NCBI GenBank assembly: GCA_017394835.1
Contig: JAFPXD010000007.1
Coordinates: forward strand, 107,591-171,590
Source: Clostridia bacterium
Lineage (GTDB): Bacteria; Bacillota; Clostridia; Christensenellales; CAG-138
Length of the DNA stretch: 64,000 bases
Direction of reading: 5' to 3'
Shown here: one piece after another, positions 15,646-23,890 of the stretch
How the letters are laid out: each line of letters begins with the position of its first letter
Position numbering within the stretch: position 1 is the first letter of the stretch
The notes under the pieces: model-generated
What the model was told of the DNA's origin: nothing
Seen by the model: the letters and a program-made list of their open reading frames with translations, nothing else
The model's database searches: none
Made by a program: the position numbers and the translations under genes

Positions 15646-16719
15646 TCATTCCATCCTTTCTTGTTCAAGTTTTTCAATCATTTCCGTCTGTTTTGACGGG
15701 AATAGGTGTGCGTAACGCAGGGTGATCTCGATGCTTTCATGCCCCAGCCTGTCTGCAATGGCGACGGGAGTGAATCCCATGTCGATCAGCAGCGAAACAT
15801 GGCTGTGGCGAAGATCGTGAACGCGGATGCGCTTTACCCCGGCGGCCTTTGAGCCGCGGTCCATCTCATGGTGCAGATAGCTCTTGGTGATGGGGAAGAC
15901 ACGATCCGAACTACCGAGTCCATACTGCATTTTCAGATAATCCTGCATCTCCTCGCAGAGGAACGGCGGCATCTTTACAGTGCGGTTGCTCTTTTTTGTT
16001 TTTGGGCTCGTGATCACATCCCTGCCGTGAAGCCGCTGATATGATTTGCTGATCCTCACCGTACCTGCCTTGAAGTCGAAGTCCGCAGGCGTCAGCGCGA
16101 GCAGCTCGCCCTCACGGATACCGCACCAGTAGAGCATCTCAAAGGCGTAGTAGGACATCGGCTTATCCATCATCGCATCCGCAAAGCGTTTATACTCATC
16201 CTTTGTCCAGAAGCTGACGTTTCCGGCGTCCTTATCGCCCATACTGCCCGCCTTCGCCGCGGGATTGGAGCTCAGCTCATAGTGCCGTACCGCATGATTG
16301 AATATGGCGCTGAGCTGATTGTGGACCGTTTTCAGATACGTCTGCGAATAGGGACGCTTCTTTTCGTCCCGATAGGCCAGCAGCTCGTTCTGCCACGCGA
16401 TCACGTCCTTTGCGGTGATCTCGCTGATGTTCCGCTTTCCGAAATACGGCAGGAGCTTCGTTTTGATGATGTGCTCCTTCGTGAGCCAGGTGTTTTCCTT
16501 GAGCCTCGGGCGGATATCCCTCTCATACAGCTCCGTAAAGGCCTCAAAGGTCATATCCATGTCTGCGGTGTTCTGCATCTGGAAGGTCCGCTCCCAGTTC
16601 TGCGCGTCACGCTTGGTGGAAAAGCCGCGCTTGCATTTCTGCTTGCGTTCGCCCTTCCAGTTCGTGTACCAAGCCATCACGTACCATGTTCCGTTGTCGT
16701 TGTTCTTAAATACCGGCAT
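15646..16719 (-). CDS. int: Tyrosine site-specific integrase
   Basis: A 357-residue recombinase from M-P-V-F-K-N-N at 16719, chosen for the ribosome site AAAGGAGG about 9 bases upstream. The N-terminal arm-binding domain (G-T-W-Y-V-M-A-W-Y, K-R-G-F-S-T-K-R-D-A) and SAM-like core-binding domain precede the catalytic domain with R in C-G-I-R-E-G-E-L-L-A-L, H-D-L-R-H-S-H, a later H in L-G-H-E-S-I-E and the nucleophile Y in L-R-Y-A-H-L. All residues of the R-H-R-H-Y set are present, so it should be active. It overlaps xis by 14 bases. The target is inferred to be the guaA 3' end. Confidence 0.92.
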   Translation of the reverse strand: MPVFKNNDNGTWYVMAWYTNWKGERKQKCKRGFSTKRDAQNWERTFQMQNTADMDMTFEAFTELYERDIRPRLKENTWLTKEHIIKTKLLPYFGKRNISEITAKDVIAWQNELLAYRDEKKRPYSQTYLKTVHNQLSAIFNHAVRHYELSSNPAAKAGSMGDKDAGNVSFWTKDEYKRFADAMMDKPMSYYAFEMLYWCGIREGELLALTPADFDFKAGTVRISKSYQRLHGRDVITSPKTKKSNRTVKMPPFLCEEMQDYLKMQYGLGSSDRVFPITKSYLHHEMDRGSKAAGVKRIRVHDLRHSHVSLLIDMGFTPVAIADRLGHESIEITLRYAHLFPSKQTEMIEKLEQERME

Positions 16720-16906
16720 TCTCTTTTTCCTCCTTTCCGGCTCCATAGAACCTTTCCTTCAAATACTGGCTGCTGATCCTCCCGGATATCGTTATGAATC
16801 CCTTTGCCTTGAGCTCCTCGTTCATTTTTCGGATAAGCTTGTAAGCGTAGGGCTTGGATACCCCGAGGATCTTAGCAACTTCATCTGCTCGTAAAAAATT
16901 AGGCAT
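16706..16906 (-). CDS. xis: Excisionase-like MerR/AlpA-type DNA-binding protein
   Basis: A 66-residue protein from M-P-N-F-L-R-A-D-E-V at 16906, preceded by GGAAGGAGG. It holds the winged-helix signature V-A-K-I-L-G-V-S-K-P-Y-A-Y-K-L-I-R of clostridial excisionases. These small proteins bend attachment sites and steer the integrase toward excision. It is first in the xis-int transcript driven by the promoter at 17028-17056, opposite to the XRE regulator. Confidence 0.85.
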   Translation of the reverse strand: MPNFLRADEVAKILGVSKPYAYKLIRKMNEELKAKGFITISGRISSQYLKERFYGAGKEEKENAGI

Positions 16907-17027
16907 ACTCTCACCTCCTTCCATGCTGCTGAGCAGTTGATAAAGCACTCGGCCGTATCGATGCAGTCTCATCTAAGCATCATGTCACAGGTAGAATACG
17001 CCATAAACAAAAATGTGCACTTTATCA

Positions 17028-17056
17028 ATTATACTAAACATATAACGTAATGTCAA
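17028..17056 (-). promoter_or_regulatory. Consensus promoter for xis-int
   Basis: On the minus strand TTGACA (17056-17051), a 17-base spacer, then TATAAT (17033-17028). It reads toward xis and int. Both boxes are perfect, so the transcript is probably held down by a repressor, the divergent XRE protein being the obvious candidate. Confidence 0.8.
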
Positions 17057-17098
17057 GCGCTTTGGTTCCCAAAAAATAAAATATATTTGTTTATACAA

Positions 17099-17135
17099 TT
17101 GAAATCATTAAACTAATATGCTAAACTGATAGCAT
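17099..17135 (+). promoter_or_regulatory. Promoter and operator-like palindrome of the XRE gene
   Basis: TTGAAA (17099-17104), 17 bases, TAAACT (17122-17127). ATGCTA-aactga-TAGCAT (17118-17135) is a perfect inverted repeat covering the -10 box, a likely operator for autorepression. Confidence 0.5.
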
Positions 17136-17157
17136 CAACAGGCTATGGAGGTCTATT

Positions 17158-17688
17158 ATGGCTATTGGAGAGAGGATACGTTATATCCGCAATCTGCGCG
17201 GAATGACGCAGAAATACCTTGGGACGCTCGCAGGTCTTCCTGAAAAGACCGCGGATATCCGCATGACGCAGTATGAGACCGGAGCGCGCACTCCGAAGGA
17301 AGAACTTACCAACGCACTCGCTTCCGTGCTCGAGGTCTCGCCTCTTGCCCTTGACGTTCCCGATATCGACAGCTATCTCGGGCTTATGCACACTCTTTTC
17401 ACGCTCGAGGATCGCTATGGCCTTACGGTCGAGAACCGCGACGGCGACGTTGCTCTCCGCTTCGATCCGCGCAAGGGCAGGGACGCTGCAAGCATTTCTC
17501 AGATGGTGCTCGCTTGGGCAGCCATGTCCGACAAGACCCGCAGGGGAGAGATGAGCAGGGAAGAGTATGACCGTTGGCGCTACAACTACCCCAAGTATGA
17601 TACCACTCAGAATTGGGCAAGCGTTCCTTCCGACGAACTCAGCAATACCCTCGTCGAAGCCTTCAAGGACAGGCTCGAGACCGATTGA
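17158..17688 (+). CDS. XRE-family regulator of the element
   Basis: A 176-residue protein. Residues 1-60 are an HTH (I-R-Y-I-R-N-L-R-G-M-T-Q-K-Y-L-G, then I-R-M-T-Q-Y-E-T-G-A-R-T-P). The rest is an alpha-helical C-terminal region with a W-R-Y-N-Y-P-K-Y motif, common in XRE regulators beside integrases in clostridial mobile elements. It is divergent from xis-int, with an operator-like palindrome over its own promoter, so it is the likely switch for excision. Ribosome site GGAG precedes ATG 17158. Confidence 0.85.
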   Translation: MAIGERIRYIRNLRGMTQKYLGTLAGLPEKTADIRMTQYETGARTPKEELTNALASVLEVSPLALDVPDIDSYLGLMHTLFTLEDRYGLTVENRDGDVALRFDPRKGRDAASISQMVLAWAAMSDKTRRGEMSREEYDRWRYNYPKYDTTQNWASVPSDELSNTLVEAFKDRLETD

Positions 17689-17722
17689 CCGTAATTCACG
17701 ATAATTGATTTTCAGATACATA

Positions 17723-17758
17723 AAAGCCCTCCGCTGCATATCCACAGCGAAGGGCTTT
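17723..17758 (+). terminator. Terminator of the XRE gene
   Basis: AAAGCCCT (17723-17730) and GCTG pair with CAGC and AGGGCTTT (17751-17758) around a short loop. The stem is continuous with an A-rich side and T-rich side, so it can act in both directions. Confidence 0.65.
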
Positions 17759-17848
17759 ATAATACGGATCCTTTTCCAGCAAGCCTCTTGGGATCATTCC
17801 CTTACCCCGCAACCGGTCGGAACTGGAATAATGCCCTTTATAAGACTT

Positions 17849-17867
17849 GTTATCAATTCGTTATCAA
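17849..17867. repeat. Right arm-type integrase repeats
   Basis: GTTATCAA occurs at 17849-17856 and 17860-17867, the same heptamer, period (11 bases) and orientation as the left-end pair at 268 and 279. It lies about 60 bases inside the right core. Confidence 0.6.
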
Positions 17868-17925
17868 AGATGAATTGTGCCTCTGAAAAAGCCTTGTTCT
17901 AATTAGCTTTTTCAGCGCTTGGCCG

Positions 17926-17943
17926 TTACTCCCACTCTATCGT
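17926..17943 (-). other. Putative att core, right end (guaA terminus)
   Basis: The last codons of guaA (T-I-E-W-E-stop) overlap the presumed crossover region, so insertion leaves guaA intact. Matches 155-174 at TCCCACTC and adjacent bases. Confidence 0.6.
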
Positions 17944-19446
17944 TCCCGGAGGCTTATCCGTGATGTCATAGACCACGCGGTTGACGTGGGGGACCTCGGC
18001 GATGATGCGATTCGAGATCTTGCGGAGGAGCTTATGGGGGATCTCGGCGAACTCGACGGTCATGGCGTCGGTGGAAACGACGGCGCGGACGCCTATCGCG
18101 TAATCGTAGGTGCGGCTGTCGCCCATGACGCCGACGGAGCGCATCCCTGTGAATACGGTGAAATACTGCCAGATCTCGCGCTCCATGCCGGCCTTTTTGA
18201 TCTCATCGCGGAGGATGAAATCGGAATCGCGCAGGATGGAGAGCTTTTCTTCGGTTATGTCGCCGAGCACGCGGATGCCGAGGCCGGGGCCGGGGAAGGG
18301 CTGGCGCCAGACGAGGTCCTTCGGCATGCCGAGCGCTTCGCCTATCGCGCGGACCTCATCCTTGAAGAAGGGGCGGAGGGGCTCCAAAAGCTCGAAGCCG
18401 AACTTTTCGGGCAGGCCGCCCACGTTGTGATGGCTCTTTATGACGGAGGCGCCGCCGGAGCCGGATTCGATCACGTCGGGATAGATGGTGCCCTGCAGCA
18501 AAAGCTCGGCGCCGCCTATCTTTTTCGCTTCCTGCTCGAATACGCGGACGAAGCTTTCGCCTATTATTTTGCGCTTCTTTTCGGGCTCGTCAACGCCTGC
18601 GAGACGGGCGAGGAAGTAATCCTTCGCATCGACCTCGATCACCTTCAAGCCCATATTCTCACGATAGAAGTGCATGACCTCTTCCGCCTCGTTCTTGCGA
18701 AGGAGGCCGTGATCGACGAAAATGCAGGTGAGCCTGTCGCCCACCGCGCGGGAGACGAGACAGGCCGCGACGGAGGAATCGACCCCGCCGGAAAGCCCCG
18801 CAACGACGCGCCGGCCGCCCACCTGAGCGCGGATGCTTTCGATCAGCTCATCGACGAGACCTTCGGGGCTCCAGCCGCCCTTGCAGCCGCAGACGCCGTG
18901 GGTGAAGTTTTCAAAGAAGCGGGCGCAGTATTCGGTATGCGCCACCTCGGGATGGAACTGCACGGCGTAAAGGCGCTTGTTTTCGTTCTGCATCGCGGCG
19001 ATGGGGCAGTCCGCCGTGGAGGAAATGACGGAGAAGCCCTCGGGCACAGCCGTCACCATATCGTTATGGCTCATCCAGACGGTGGAATCGGGCATATCCG
19101 CAAAGAGGGGAGAGGGCTCAAAATGCGCGTGAATGCCCGCATATTCGCGGACGGGCGCCTTTTCGACCCTGCCGCCCAGAAGATACGTCATGAGCTGCAT
19201 CCCGTAGCAGATGCCCAGCACGGGCACGCCCAATTCAAACACGGCGGGATCGCATTTGCGGCCCGTTTCGGAATACACGCTGTCGGGACTGCCGGAGAGT
19301 ATGACGCCCGAAAGCCCCTCGCCCTTTATCCTCTCTATTGAGGAGGTGGGGGGCAGGAGCTCGGAGAACACTCCCTGCTCGCGCACCCTGCGGGCGATGA
19401 GCTGGTTATACTGGGCGCCGAAATCCAGTATGACTATTCTTTCCAT
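17926..19446 (-). CDS. guaA: GMP synthase (glutamine-hydrolysing)
   Basis: A 506-residue enzyme making GMP from XMP, glutamine and ATP. The class I glutamine amidotransferase domain (1-190) has L-G-I-C-Y-G-M-Q with the nucleophilic Cys and F-H-P-E-V for His/Glu. The ATP-pyrophosphatase domain has the S-G-G-V-D-S-S P-loop, and the C-terminal dimerisation domain ends P-P-G-T-I-E-W-E. The start at 19446 follows the ribosome site AAGGAAA. The much longer frame that continues upstream reads through intergenic DNA and the antisense of the next gene and is rejected. Its 3' end is the inferred integration site of the mobile element. Confidence 0.97.
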   Translation of the reverse strand: MERIVILDFGAQYNQLIARRVREQGVFSELLPPTSSIERIKGEGLSGVILSGSPDSVYSETGRKCDPAVFELGVPVLGICYGMQLMTYLLGGRVEKAPVREYAGIHAHFEPSPLFADMPDSTVWMSHNDMVTAVPEGFSVISSTADCPIAAMQNENKRLYAVQFHPEVAHTEYCARFFENFTHGVCGCKGGWSPEGLVDELIESIRAQVGGRRVVAGLSGGVDSSVAACLVSRAVGDRLTCIFVDHGLLRKNEAEEVMHFYRENMGLKVIEVDAKDYFLARLAGVDEPEKKRKIIGESFVRVFEQEAKKIGGAELLLQGTIYPDVIESGSGGASVIKSHHNVGGLPEKFGFELLEPLRPFFKDEVRAIGEALGMPKDLVWRQPFPGPGLGIRVLGDITEEKLSILRDSDFILRDEIKKAGMEREIWQYFTVFTGMRSVGVMGDSRTYDYAIGVRAVVSTDAMTVEFAEIPHKLLRKISNRIIAEVPHVNRVVYDITDKPPGTIEWE

Positions 19447-19475
19447 TGGTTTTCCTTTCCTGTTTTGATCGGTTA

Positions 19476-19505
19476 ATTTTAACACAGGAGGGTGTTGCAG
19501 GTCAA
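19476..19505 (-). promoter_or_regulatory. Promoter of guaA
   Basis: Minus strand TTGACC (19505-19500), 18 bases, TAAAAT (19481-19476), about 30 bases before the start codon. Confidence 0.55.
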
Positions 19506-19562
19506 TAAAAAAAGAACGGTTTTTGCGTTTTTGTGAGCCGCGCCATAAGCGCCGCGCCGAGC

Positions 19563-19591
19563 TTGACAAAGCGTTCCCGCCATTGTATAAT
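19563..19591 (+). promoter_or_regulatory. Consensus promoter of the surface-protein gene
   Basis: TTGACA (19563-19568), 17 bases, TATAAT (19586-19591): perfect -35 and -10 boxes. Confidence 0.85.
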
Positions 19592-19632
19592 ATATAAATC
19601 AACCAATGCACATTATAAGGAGGCGTTGTTTT

Positions 19633-20973
19633 ATGGTGAAAAGGATCCTTTCCGCAGCGATCGCCTGCGTGCTGCTGCTGTCGTGCATGACGGCGCTTGC
19701 GGCTTCGGGCGGGGAGCTGCCGTTTGATCTCACGCCGCCCGCTTACGTCACGGCGGTGTGGGCCGAGGGGAACGATTCCCCCACCACGACGATCATAACG
19801 TACAGCCTGAGCAACGAAATGACTGCGTTCTTCAAGAACATGGAGATCGCCCATCTGGACGGCACCATCGAGCAGTTCATGCAGGACGTGGGCTGCGACG
19901 ATATTTGGATGAACGTTCAGATCGACTGGGCGCTCGATGACGTGAACGACAGCGTTTCCGGCTGGCATTACACCGAGTATTGGGACGGAGACGAGTATTT
20001 CGGACTCGGGCATGACAGCGAGGGCAATCCGCGCTGGAGCGAGTGGGACGTGATCGACGGCAATCTTAACAACGCGACCGAAACGGTCCAGGATATGTGG
20101 GTAACGCGCTGCGTGCCGAATGACGATCGCTGGAACGGCAACCCCGAGACCCATACGCCCGGCGTTAAGGATCAGTTGAGGCCCGAACAGTACGACTACA
20201 GCGAAGAGGAAGACACCGTTCGCATCGATTATACCAAGCACACCATGTTCTTCCGCGCGCGCTTCGTCGTTACCGTCAGGGTCGATGGCGAGCCGGACAG
20301 GTATTATTTCTCCGATTGGTCCAATATCACGAGCGTCGGCAAGGAGTCCGAAGTATTTGAGCCGCTTACGAAGGCCGATCTGGAAGCGCCCGTAATAACC
20401 GGTCTGCGCATGACGGATATGGAATTCAACGATAACCCGGTAGTTGCCTTCACGCTCACCGTTCCCGAAAAGCTCATGGAAAACGCCACAAAGCTGGAAG
20501 CGTTCGGCGGCGGGATAACCATCGAGACATGGGCGCGTGTAAAGGGCGACGCGGAATTCGTCGAGCTTCAGGGCGATTGGATCATAAAGGCGGGCGAAAT
20601 GGAAGCCGCGCTGTTCAGTCTCGCAAACGAGGTGCGCCCGAACGTCCCGAAGGACAGCGAGATCGAGCTTCGCTGCCGTTACAGATGCTCTCAGCCGGGT
20701 CACACCGAAGAAGAGATCTACTCCGATTGGTCCAAGACCATCACGTTCGGGTCGGACGATATAAACTATAACACCGATCCCGGCAATGATCAGCCGGGGG
20801 ATCCGCAGGGCGGTGAAAGCCCGAGCGGGAACGCCGGCGGCTGCCCGATCTGCCATTTCTGCCCGCAGCCCCTCGGCCTCTGCATATTCATCTGGCTGAT
20901 AATCATTCTCGCCGTTATAGCGATAATCGCGATAATCATCGCGGTATCCAAAAAGAAGAGAAAGAACGGATAA
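19633..20973 (+). CDS. Predicted membrane-anchored surface protein
   Basis: A 446-residue protein from ATG 19633 (ribosome site AAGGAGG). It has a signal peptide (M-V-K-R-I-L-S, then V-L-L-L-S-C-M-T-A-L-A-A), a long extracellular beta-rich region with two halves that both end in Y-F/Y-S-D-W-S (fibronectin-like repeats are possible), a proline/glycine linker (Q-P-G-D-P-Q-G-G-E), a cysteine cluster C-P-I-C-H-F-C-P-Q-P, and a single transmembrane helix with a K-K-K-R-K tail. The function is not known. It is transcribed alone, from a very strong promoter to a bidirectional terminator. Confidence 0.8.
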   Translation: MVKRILSAAIACVLLLSCMTALAASGGELPFDLTPPAYVTAVWAEGNDSPTTTIITYSLSNEMTAFFKNMEIAHLDGTIEQFMQDVGCDDIWMNVQIDWALDDVNDSVSGWHYTEYWDGDEYFGLGHDSEGNPRWSEWDVIDGNLNNATETVQDMWVTRCVPNDDRWNGNPETHTPGVKDQLRPEQYDYSEEEDTVRIDYTKHTMFFRARFVVTVRVDGEPDRYYFSDWSNITSVGKESEVFEPLTKADLEAPVITGLRMTDMEFNDNPVVAFTLTVPEKLMENATKLEAFGGGITIETWARVKGDAEFVELQGDWIIKAGEMEAALFSLANEVRPNVPKDSEIELRCRYRCSQPGHTEEEIYSDWSKTITFGSDDINYNTDPGNDQPGDPQGGESPSGNAGGCPICHFCPQPLGLCIFIWLIIILAVIAIIAIIIAVSKKKRKNG

Positions 20974-20996
20974 TATCAAGGCGCGGCATAAAAACA

Positions 20997-21024
20997 GGCC
21001 CCGGTAAAACCGGGGCCGTCTTTA
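20997..21024. terminator. Bidirectional terminator
   Basis: GGCCCCGG (20997-21004), loop TAAAA, CCGGGGCC (21010-21017), with T-rich tails on both strands. It separates the surface-protein gene from convergent xpt. Confidence 0.8.
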
Positions 21025-21035
21025 TAGCCTTAACG

Positions 21036-21608
21036 TCATTCCCTGAACTCTATGCAGCCGGGCTCCGCCTTTTCGATTATGGCGAGGGAGCACACGTCGA
21101 TGCCCTTTTCGCGGAGCTTGTCCCCTCCGCCCTGGAAGCCCTTTTCGATCGCGATGCACACGCCCACGAGCTCGGCGCCGACCTGACCGATTATATCGCA
21201 GACGCCGTTCAGCGCCTGGCCCGTCGCCATGAAATCATCGACTACGAGCACCTTGTCATCGGGCGAGAGCCACTCGGCGGAGACCATGAGAGTGACCTTT
21301 TTCTTATAGGTATAGGAGAATATCTCGCTCTTGACGAGGCCGCCTTCGATATTGTCGGACTTGGCCTTTTTGGCAAAGAGGAGGGGCACGCCGAATTCAT
21401 CCGCGGTGATGGTCGCAAGGGGGATGCCGCTGGCTTCGACGGTCATTATCTTGGTGATCTCGCGGCCTTCGAAATGGGCCTTGAATTCCTTCGCTATGCG
21501 GCGCTGGAGAGCTATATCCACGTTGTGGTTCATAAAGCCGTCAACCTTCACGATATTGCCGGGAAGCACGCGGCCGTCCTTTATGATACGATCCTGAAGC
21601 TCTTTCAT
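21036..21608 (-). CDS. xpt: Xanthine phosphoribosyltransferase
   Basis: A 190-residue type I phosphoribosyltransferase that salvages xanthine to XMP. The PRPP-binding motif is V-L-V-V-D-D-F-M-A-T-G-Q-A (about 124-136). The Xpt-typical features are V-E-A-S-G-I-P-L-A and the C-terminal P-G-C-I-E-F. Length matches the family. It follows a second phosphoribosyltransferase gene by 74 bases on the same strand, forming a purine-salvage pair near guaA. No purine riboswitch fold is apparent in the short gap. Confidence 0.93.
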   Translation of the reverse strand: MKELQDRIIKDGRVLPGNIVKVDGFMNHNVDIALQRRIAKEFKAHFEGREITKIMTVEASGIPLATITADEFGVPLLFAKKAKSDNIEGGLVKSEIFSYTYKKKVTLMVSAEWLSPDDKVLVVDDFMATGQALNGVCDIIGQVGAELVGVCIAIEKGFQGGGDKLREKGIDVCSLAIIEKAEPGCIEFRE

Positions 21609-21682
21609 TTGTTTTCCTCCGATTTTCGGTCGAATACAGTTCGAGGACCCGCGCGAAAAACGCGGAGCCCCTTTTTGATGCG

Positions 21683-22324
21683 TCAGATCCTTGTTAAGCC
21701 CGCGGCGTTAACGAGGCCGTCCAGCTTCCTGCCCTTCCTGCAGTAGGGGCATTCGGAGGAGGCGTAGCTGCCGTAATCGGGCACGTCGTCCGGGGAGAAG
21801 AGCGCGTGTATGGGCTCCCCGTTTATGGAGCCTACGGCGGAGAACAGCGCGGCGACGCCGACGAGATGCCCGCCGTAATAGGCGATGCACTCAAGCGCGC
21901 GCTCGAGGCTGCGGCCGGTGGATACGGTGGAAATGAGCACCAGCACCGATTTGTTTTGGACGAGGTTCTGCACGTCCCCGGAGAACACGAGCTGACCGGA
22001 GGAGTTCGATTCGGGCGTGATGACGCTGATGTTATGCCTTTCGTTCACCCCGCGGGAGCCGGGCTCGGTCAGAATGGTGGCTACGTAAGAGCCGATGACC
22101 TGCGTGTATTCGAGACAGATGATCGTATCGACGGGCTTGGAGTGGGAATAGAACTTCGCAAGCTCGCGCGCGCAGAGCATCGCCTGATGGCAGTTGGTGC
22201 GCATCTCGGTAAAGCCCATGTAGTGATCGATGTGAGAATGGCTCGTCGCAAAATGGCCGAGCGTGATGCTGAGCTTGATGTTTTTGTTTGACCTGCAGCT
22301 TACATCCCAAGTGTTAGGATTCAT
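21683..22324 (-). CDS. PyrE-like phosphoribosyltransferase
   Basis: A 213-residue type I phosphoribosyltransferase-fold protein. The PRPP loop reads V-L-V-L-I-S-T-V-S-T-G-R-S-L, where the usual paired acidic residues are replaced by I-S-T, as in orotate PRTase-like proteins of uncertain substrate. An S-H-S-H-I-D-H-Y segment lies near the N-terminus, and S-E-C-P-Y-C-R-K-G near the C-terminus suggests a metal-binding knuckle. It is cotranscribed with xpt. It could be a regulatory PRTase rather than a true orotate enzyme. Confidence 0.75.
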   Translation of the reverse strand: MNPNTWDVSCRSNKNIKLSITLGHFATSHSHIDHYMGFTEMRTNCHQAMLCARELAKFYSHSKPVDTIICLEYTQVIGSYVATILTEPGSRGVNERHNISVITPESNSSGQLVFSGDVQNLVQNKSVLVLISTVSTGRSLERALECIAYYGGHLVGVAALFSAVGSINGEPIHALFSPDDVPDYGSYASSECPYCRKGRKLDGLVNAAGLTRI

Positions 22325-22357
22325 AAGATCTCTCCGCCTTCCTGATTTGGTCCTAAT

Positions 22358-22386
22358 ATTATATCACAGGGCGGGCCCGTGTGCAA
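22358..22386 (-). promoter_or_regulatory. Promoter of the pyrE-like/xpt operon
   Basis: Minus strand TTGCAC (22386-22381), 17 bases, TATAAT (22363-22358), with a TG upstream of the -10 box. Confidence 0.75.
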
Positions 22387-22451
22387 TAACCGAAATTCAA
22401 GTGCTTGAAGGGGCGGTACAAAATCGCGCCCCTGTGCCGAAAAAATACAGT

Positions 22452-22481
22452 TGCACATTGTGAACATATTATGCTATAATA
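22452..22481 (+). promoter_or_regulatory. Promoter of eno
   Basis: TTGCAC (22452-22457), 18 bases, extended TGC-TATAAT (22476-22481). A leader of about 75 bases follows before ATG 22566. Confidence 0.7.
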
Positions 22482-22559
22482 AAGTGTTACAATATTTATA
22501 GTGAGGCGCGGACGGCGCCGAAACATAAGCATTGGAAAAAACAACCAAAGGAAAGGTGA

Positions 22560-23858
<1,299 letters not shown>

Positions 23859-23890
23859 TCCAAACCGAAAACTCAAAACGGAGGAACACT

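Larger units (their letters stand above)
155..17943. mobile_element. Integrative mobilizable element inserted at the 3' end of guaA
   Basis: The element is framed by guaA-terminus-like cores (155-174 and 17926-17943) and by paired GTTATCA repeats just inside each core (268/279 on the left, 17849/17860 on the right). It contains a tyrosine integrase with an excisionase, a MobV-type relaxase, a MobC-like protein, a RepA-like helicase and TnpV, but no complete conjugation machinery, only a VirB4 fragment. That fits an element mobilized in trans. The mobilization half has a base composition near that of the chromosome, whereas the cargo half (about 300-12,200) is clearly AT-rich, so the two halves probably have separate histories. 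Ends are inferred from repeats and gene content and have not been checked against an empty site. Confidence 0.75.

Noticed and set aside
17926..20979. A 1,017-residue minus-strand protein including GMP synthase
   Set aside because: The extension upstream of 19446 is the antisense of a signal-peptide protein with a perfect promoter. GuaA ends at its normal length.
21609..21682. Purine riboswitch before xpt
   Set aside because: The gap is only 74 bases and lies inside an operon, with no three-way junction pattern.
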